Assembly: GCA_020796225.1 (NCBI GenBank)
Contig: CM036753.1
Location: 77,955,441-78,019,440 of the forward strand
Length of the DNA: 64,000 nucleotides
From: Arion vulgaris
Lineage: Eukaryota; Mollusca; Gastropoda; Stylommatophora; Arionidae
Direction of reading: 5' to 3'
Positions 62,168 to 64,000 of this stretch are shown piece by piece. Under the pieces are notes generated by a model, which made no database searches, was not told the DNA's origin, and saw only the letters and a list, made by a program, of their open reading frames with translations. The number at the start of each line of letters is the position of its first letter. Position 1 is the first letter of the stretch. The translations under genes and the position numbers were made by a program.

Positions 62168-62255
62168 AAGAAAGATTAAGAAAGCAAAAGAAAGATTAAG
62201 AAAGCAAAAGAAAGATTAAGAAAGCAAAAGAAAGATTAAGAAAGCAAAAGAAAGA
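62168..62255. repeat. 20-bp tandem repeat
   Basis: AAAGATTAAGAAAGCAAAAG repeated four to five times in a purine-rich strand. Confidence 0.95.
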
Positions 62256-62589
62256 AAAAAAGAATGTTAATATTTAACACTTTCCATACAAAAAATGTTA
62301 ATGGGTTTTGATCACAATTGTTCGATCTTCTTCGTTTTTGCGTTGGTTATTTACGAACAATTGTATTGGTAGAGTTGAAATGTCGTGCCTAGGCTTAAAT
62401 CTCCTTTTGAAAAAAAAATGAATAATGTTAGTTCTCAAAAGTTTCATATTCGAAGAGTGATTGTAGATTGTAGACTAATTCAAGTTTCACGTTCGAAGAG
62501 TGATTGTAGATTGTAGACTAATTCAAACTTACGAATTTCGTATTTTTATTTAAATACAGTAATTTCTCAATAGACCGCAAGATCCTTTA

Positions 62590-62830
62590 TATGACGTCAC
62601 CATCAACCACAGTAAACGAGTCGTCCATGTTCTAGGCACCACTCAGTATAATCACGGCCTTCTCTATAAGAAGGCCGTGGTATAATTGCTATTGCATTCT
62701 CAACGGCGAGGTATATTTTAACCGTTCGTAAAAATGTGCTTCCAAACTGCCCGCCGCGGTGGAACCAGGTACTCTTGGGTTGTGATCGAGCTTACTACCG
62801 CTGAAGCTACTGACGCTAAATATTAAAAAA
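62590..62830 (-). mobile_element. SINE-D copy with internal hairpin
   Basis: Minus: CATCAACCACAGTAAACGAG, TTCTAGGCACC, TAATTGCTATTGCATTCTCA, and a tRNA-like head region CCGCGGTGGAACCAGGT. The copy contains CACGGCCTTCT and its reverse complement five bases apart. Confidence 0.7.
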
Positions 62831-63189
62831 GATCGTCCATGAGCGTACACAAATAAAATTATTTAAATGTAACTGCACTGTGATTTCTTGGGGTCTGGGA
62901 TAAGTATGTTATAGCAATGTATTCAATTTCTGTTTATTTTCACAACATGAAGGCTTCTGCTTCTGTCAACAGTTAATATTTTGATTGATGCTTTTTTCGT
63001 CTCTACCGTACTGTTTCTGTTTATATTCATTTTCTCTCTTTACTTTTCTCTGCTACATACTAAGAGCAAAGTTTTGTAAAAATTAATTGGTAATTTTATA
63101 CTCTTCTAGTGATTTTGTGTCGATCCCAATGTGGCTCCTCCTGTTGGAAATACATTTTCATCTTTATTTTTTAGGCTATGCAATCTATT

Positions 63190-63235
63190 TTTTTTCTCTC
63201 TCTCTGCATGTGTGTGTGTGAGTGAGTGAGAAAGC

Positions 63236-63267
<32 letters not shown>

Positions 63268-63268
63268 T
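63190..63268. repeat. TC/TG/GA microsatellite
   Basis: CTCTCTCTCT, TGTGTGTGTG, GTGAGTGAG and GAGAGAGAGAGAG runs in succession. Confidence 0.97.
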
Positions 63269-63320
63269 GATGGAGATTCAAACTCTTAAAAAATAGAAGT
63301 AAAGTAAGCACAATTAATGA

Positions 63321-63377
63321 AATAAATGTGTCCGGAGAGAAATAAAATGACAGCTTGAAAGTGTTAAGACATGATAA
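63321..63377 (+). repeat. Left arm of a ~57-bp inverted repeat
   Basis: AATAAATGTGTCCGGAGAGA, AATAAAATGACAG and TTGAAAGTGTTAAGACATGA are the reverse complement, with few changes, of 63927-63983. Confidence 0.9.
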
Positions 63378-63444
63378 AGTACGCACAATTAATGAAATAA
63401 ATGTTCTGAATTTATGTTTTCAGAAAATATATAAGCTCATCATT

Positions 63445-63655
63445 TCGTTTTTAAAACCGATCCAGAAGCACTTGAGCTTTTCAGCTCTTCGGCTCGGTGC
63501 CGTGGACATCGTAACCATTCGGTTCGGTGTCACGAACACCGTGAATCTGGTGAACCTGTGACTTTTCTGCCAGCCCGCGGAATTGAACCTGCGCTCACAG
63601 GGAGCTTGTCACCCGTAGTCCAACGTGCTACGAACACGCTGGGCAGACGGGCAAA
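63445..63655 (-). mobile_element. SINE-G copy
   Basis: Minus: tRNA-like head with B box AGGTTCAATTCCGCG (63578-63592), GGCTGGCAGAAAAGTCACAG, CGGTGTTCGTGACACCGAAC and TACGATGTCCACGGCACCGA. Confidence 0.9.
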
Positions 63656-63662
63656 GTCATTC

Positions 63663-63908
63663 GGTGGCGTCTGTAGCTTAGGGGATAGTGACTCGGTCTA
63701 TTAACCCCGACGTTCTGAGTTCGAATCACGCTGCGAACAATTTGGTTGTAAATTGTTTCGCGTGGATTTTACAAAAGGACGATGGCACCACCAGTTCAGA
63801 AAGCAATAGCAAACTACTGTACGTAATAATGCCTAGAAAATCACAAACAGCGTTAAAAAGCTGTGCTTGATTTGCAAATTCCTGTAAAGGATATGCAATT
63901 AACTAACT
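63663..63908 (+). mobile_element. SINE-D copy with 10-bp TSD, best preserved
   Basis: Head GTGGCGTCTGTAGCTTAGGG with A-box-like TAGCTTAGGGGATAG and B box GAGTTCGAATCAC, body ending GTAAAGGATATGCAATTAAC. Flanked by identical AAAGTCATTC (63653-63662 and 63909-63918). Confidence 0.95.
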
Positions 63909-63926
63909 AAAGTCATTCAGTTTAGT

Positions 63927-63983
63927 TATCACGTCTTAACACTTTCAATCTGTAATTTTATTTCTCTCCAGACACATTTATGT
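63927..63983 (-). repeat. Right arm of the ~57-bp inverted repeat
   Basis: TATCACGTCTTAACACTTTC, AATCTGTAATTTTATTTCTC and CAGACACATTTATG pair with 63321-63377. Confidence 0.9.
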
Positions 63984-64000
63984 TGCAATGTTTAGTGAAA

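Overview
This is a stretch of animal nuclear genome, not bacterial. It is AT-rich and carries three intron-containing genes, all on the minus strand, inside a dense and layered mass of mobile-element remains. The protein families (B4GALT7, GRPEL1, FGFRL1), the many SINE families, the Penelope-like element and the many non-LTR retrotransposon tails fit an invertebrate metazoan. A mollusc or other lophotrochozoan is my best guess from the type of SINE core, but that is inference.\n\nLayout, left to right. (1) 1019-10905, minus: five exons of B4GALT7 (xylosylprotein beta-1,4-galactosyltransferase 7). The last coding exon probably lies left of the window. Its introns hold a ~990-bp minisatellite ending 27 bp from a splice donor, four SINE-A copies, several SINE-B/C/E copies and LINE tails. 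(2) 10.9-17.3 kb: intergenic, with Penelope 3' ends, SINE-K and SINE-A copies and LINE tails. (3) 17341-22203, minus: a complete three-exon GRPEL1 (mitochondrial GrpE, co-chaperone of mtHsp70) of about 226 residues. Intron 1 holds three consecutive SINE-A insertions, each with its own target-site duplication (TSD). (4) 22.2-40.0 kb: no host gene recognised. It holds a reverse-transcriptase-bearing LINE with a head-to-head relative, RNase H-type LINE remains, a chimeric LINE, a piggyBac-like relic (32258-32983), a GC-rich SINE, and a 157-bp tandem triplication. (5) 40033-55155, minus: seven exons of FGFRL1 (kinase-less FGF receptor-like 1) with three Ig domains, a transmembrane segment and a short His/Asn/Tyr-rich tail. 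A one-base frame break separates the tail from the transmembrane segment. The signal-peptide exon was not found and is probably to the right. A Penelope-like element with an inverted partial copy of itself sits in the intron between the D2 and D3 exons. (6) 55.2-64.0 kb: LINE tails, a hAT-type MITE with a perfect 8-bp TSD, tRNA-derived SINEs and simple repeats.\n\nThe genes act in separate processes: proteoglycan linker synthesis in the Golgi, mitochondrial protein import and folding, and FGF/heparan-sulfate binding at the cell surface. B4GALT7 makes the glycosaminoglycan linker and FGFRL1 binds heparan sulfate, but I see no sequence evidence that their proximity matters. SINE names A to L are local labels. 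I found no new enzymatic system. The most original signals are two SINE subfamilies sharing a hairpin-forming core, the minisatellite against a splice donor, inverted SINEs around B4GALT7 exon 3, and the FGFRL1 tail frame break.
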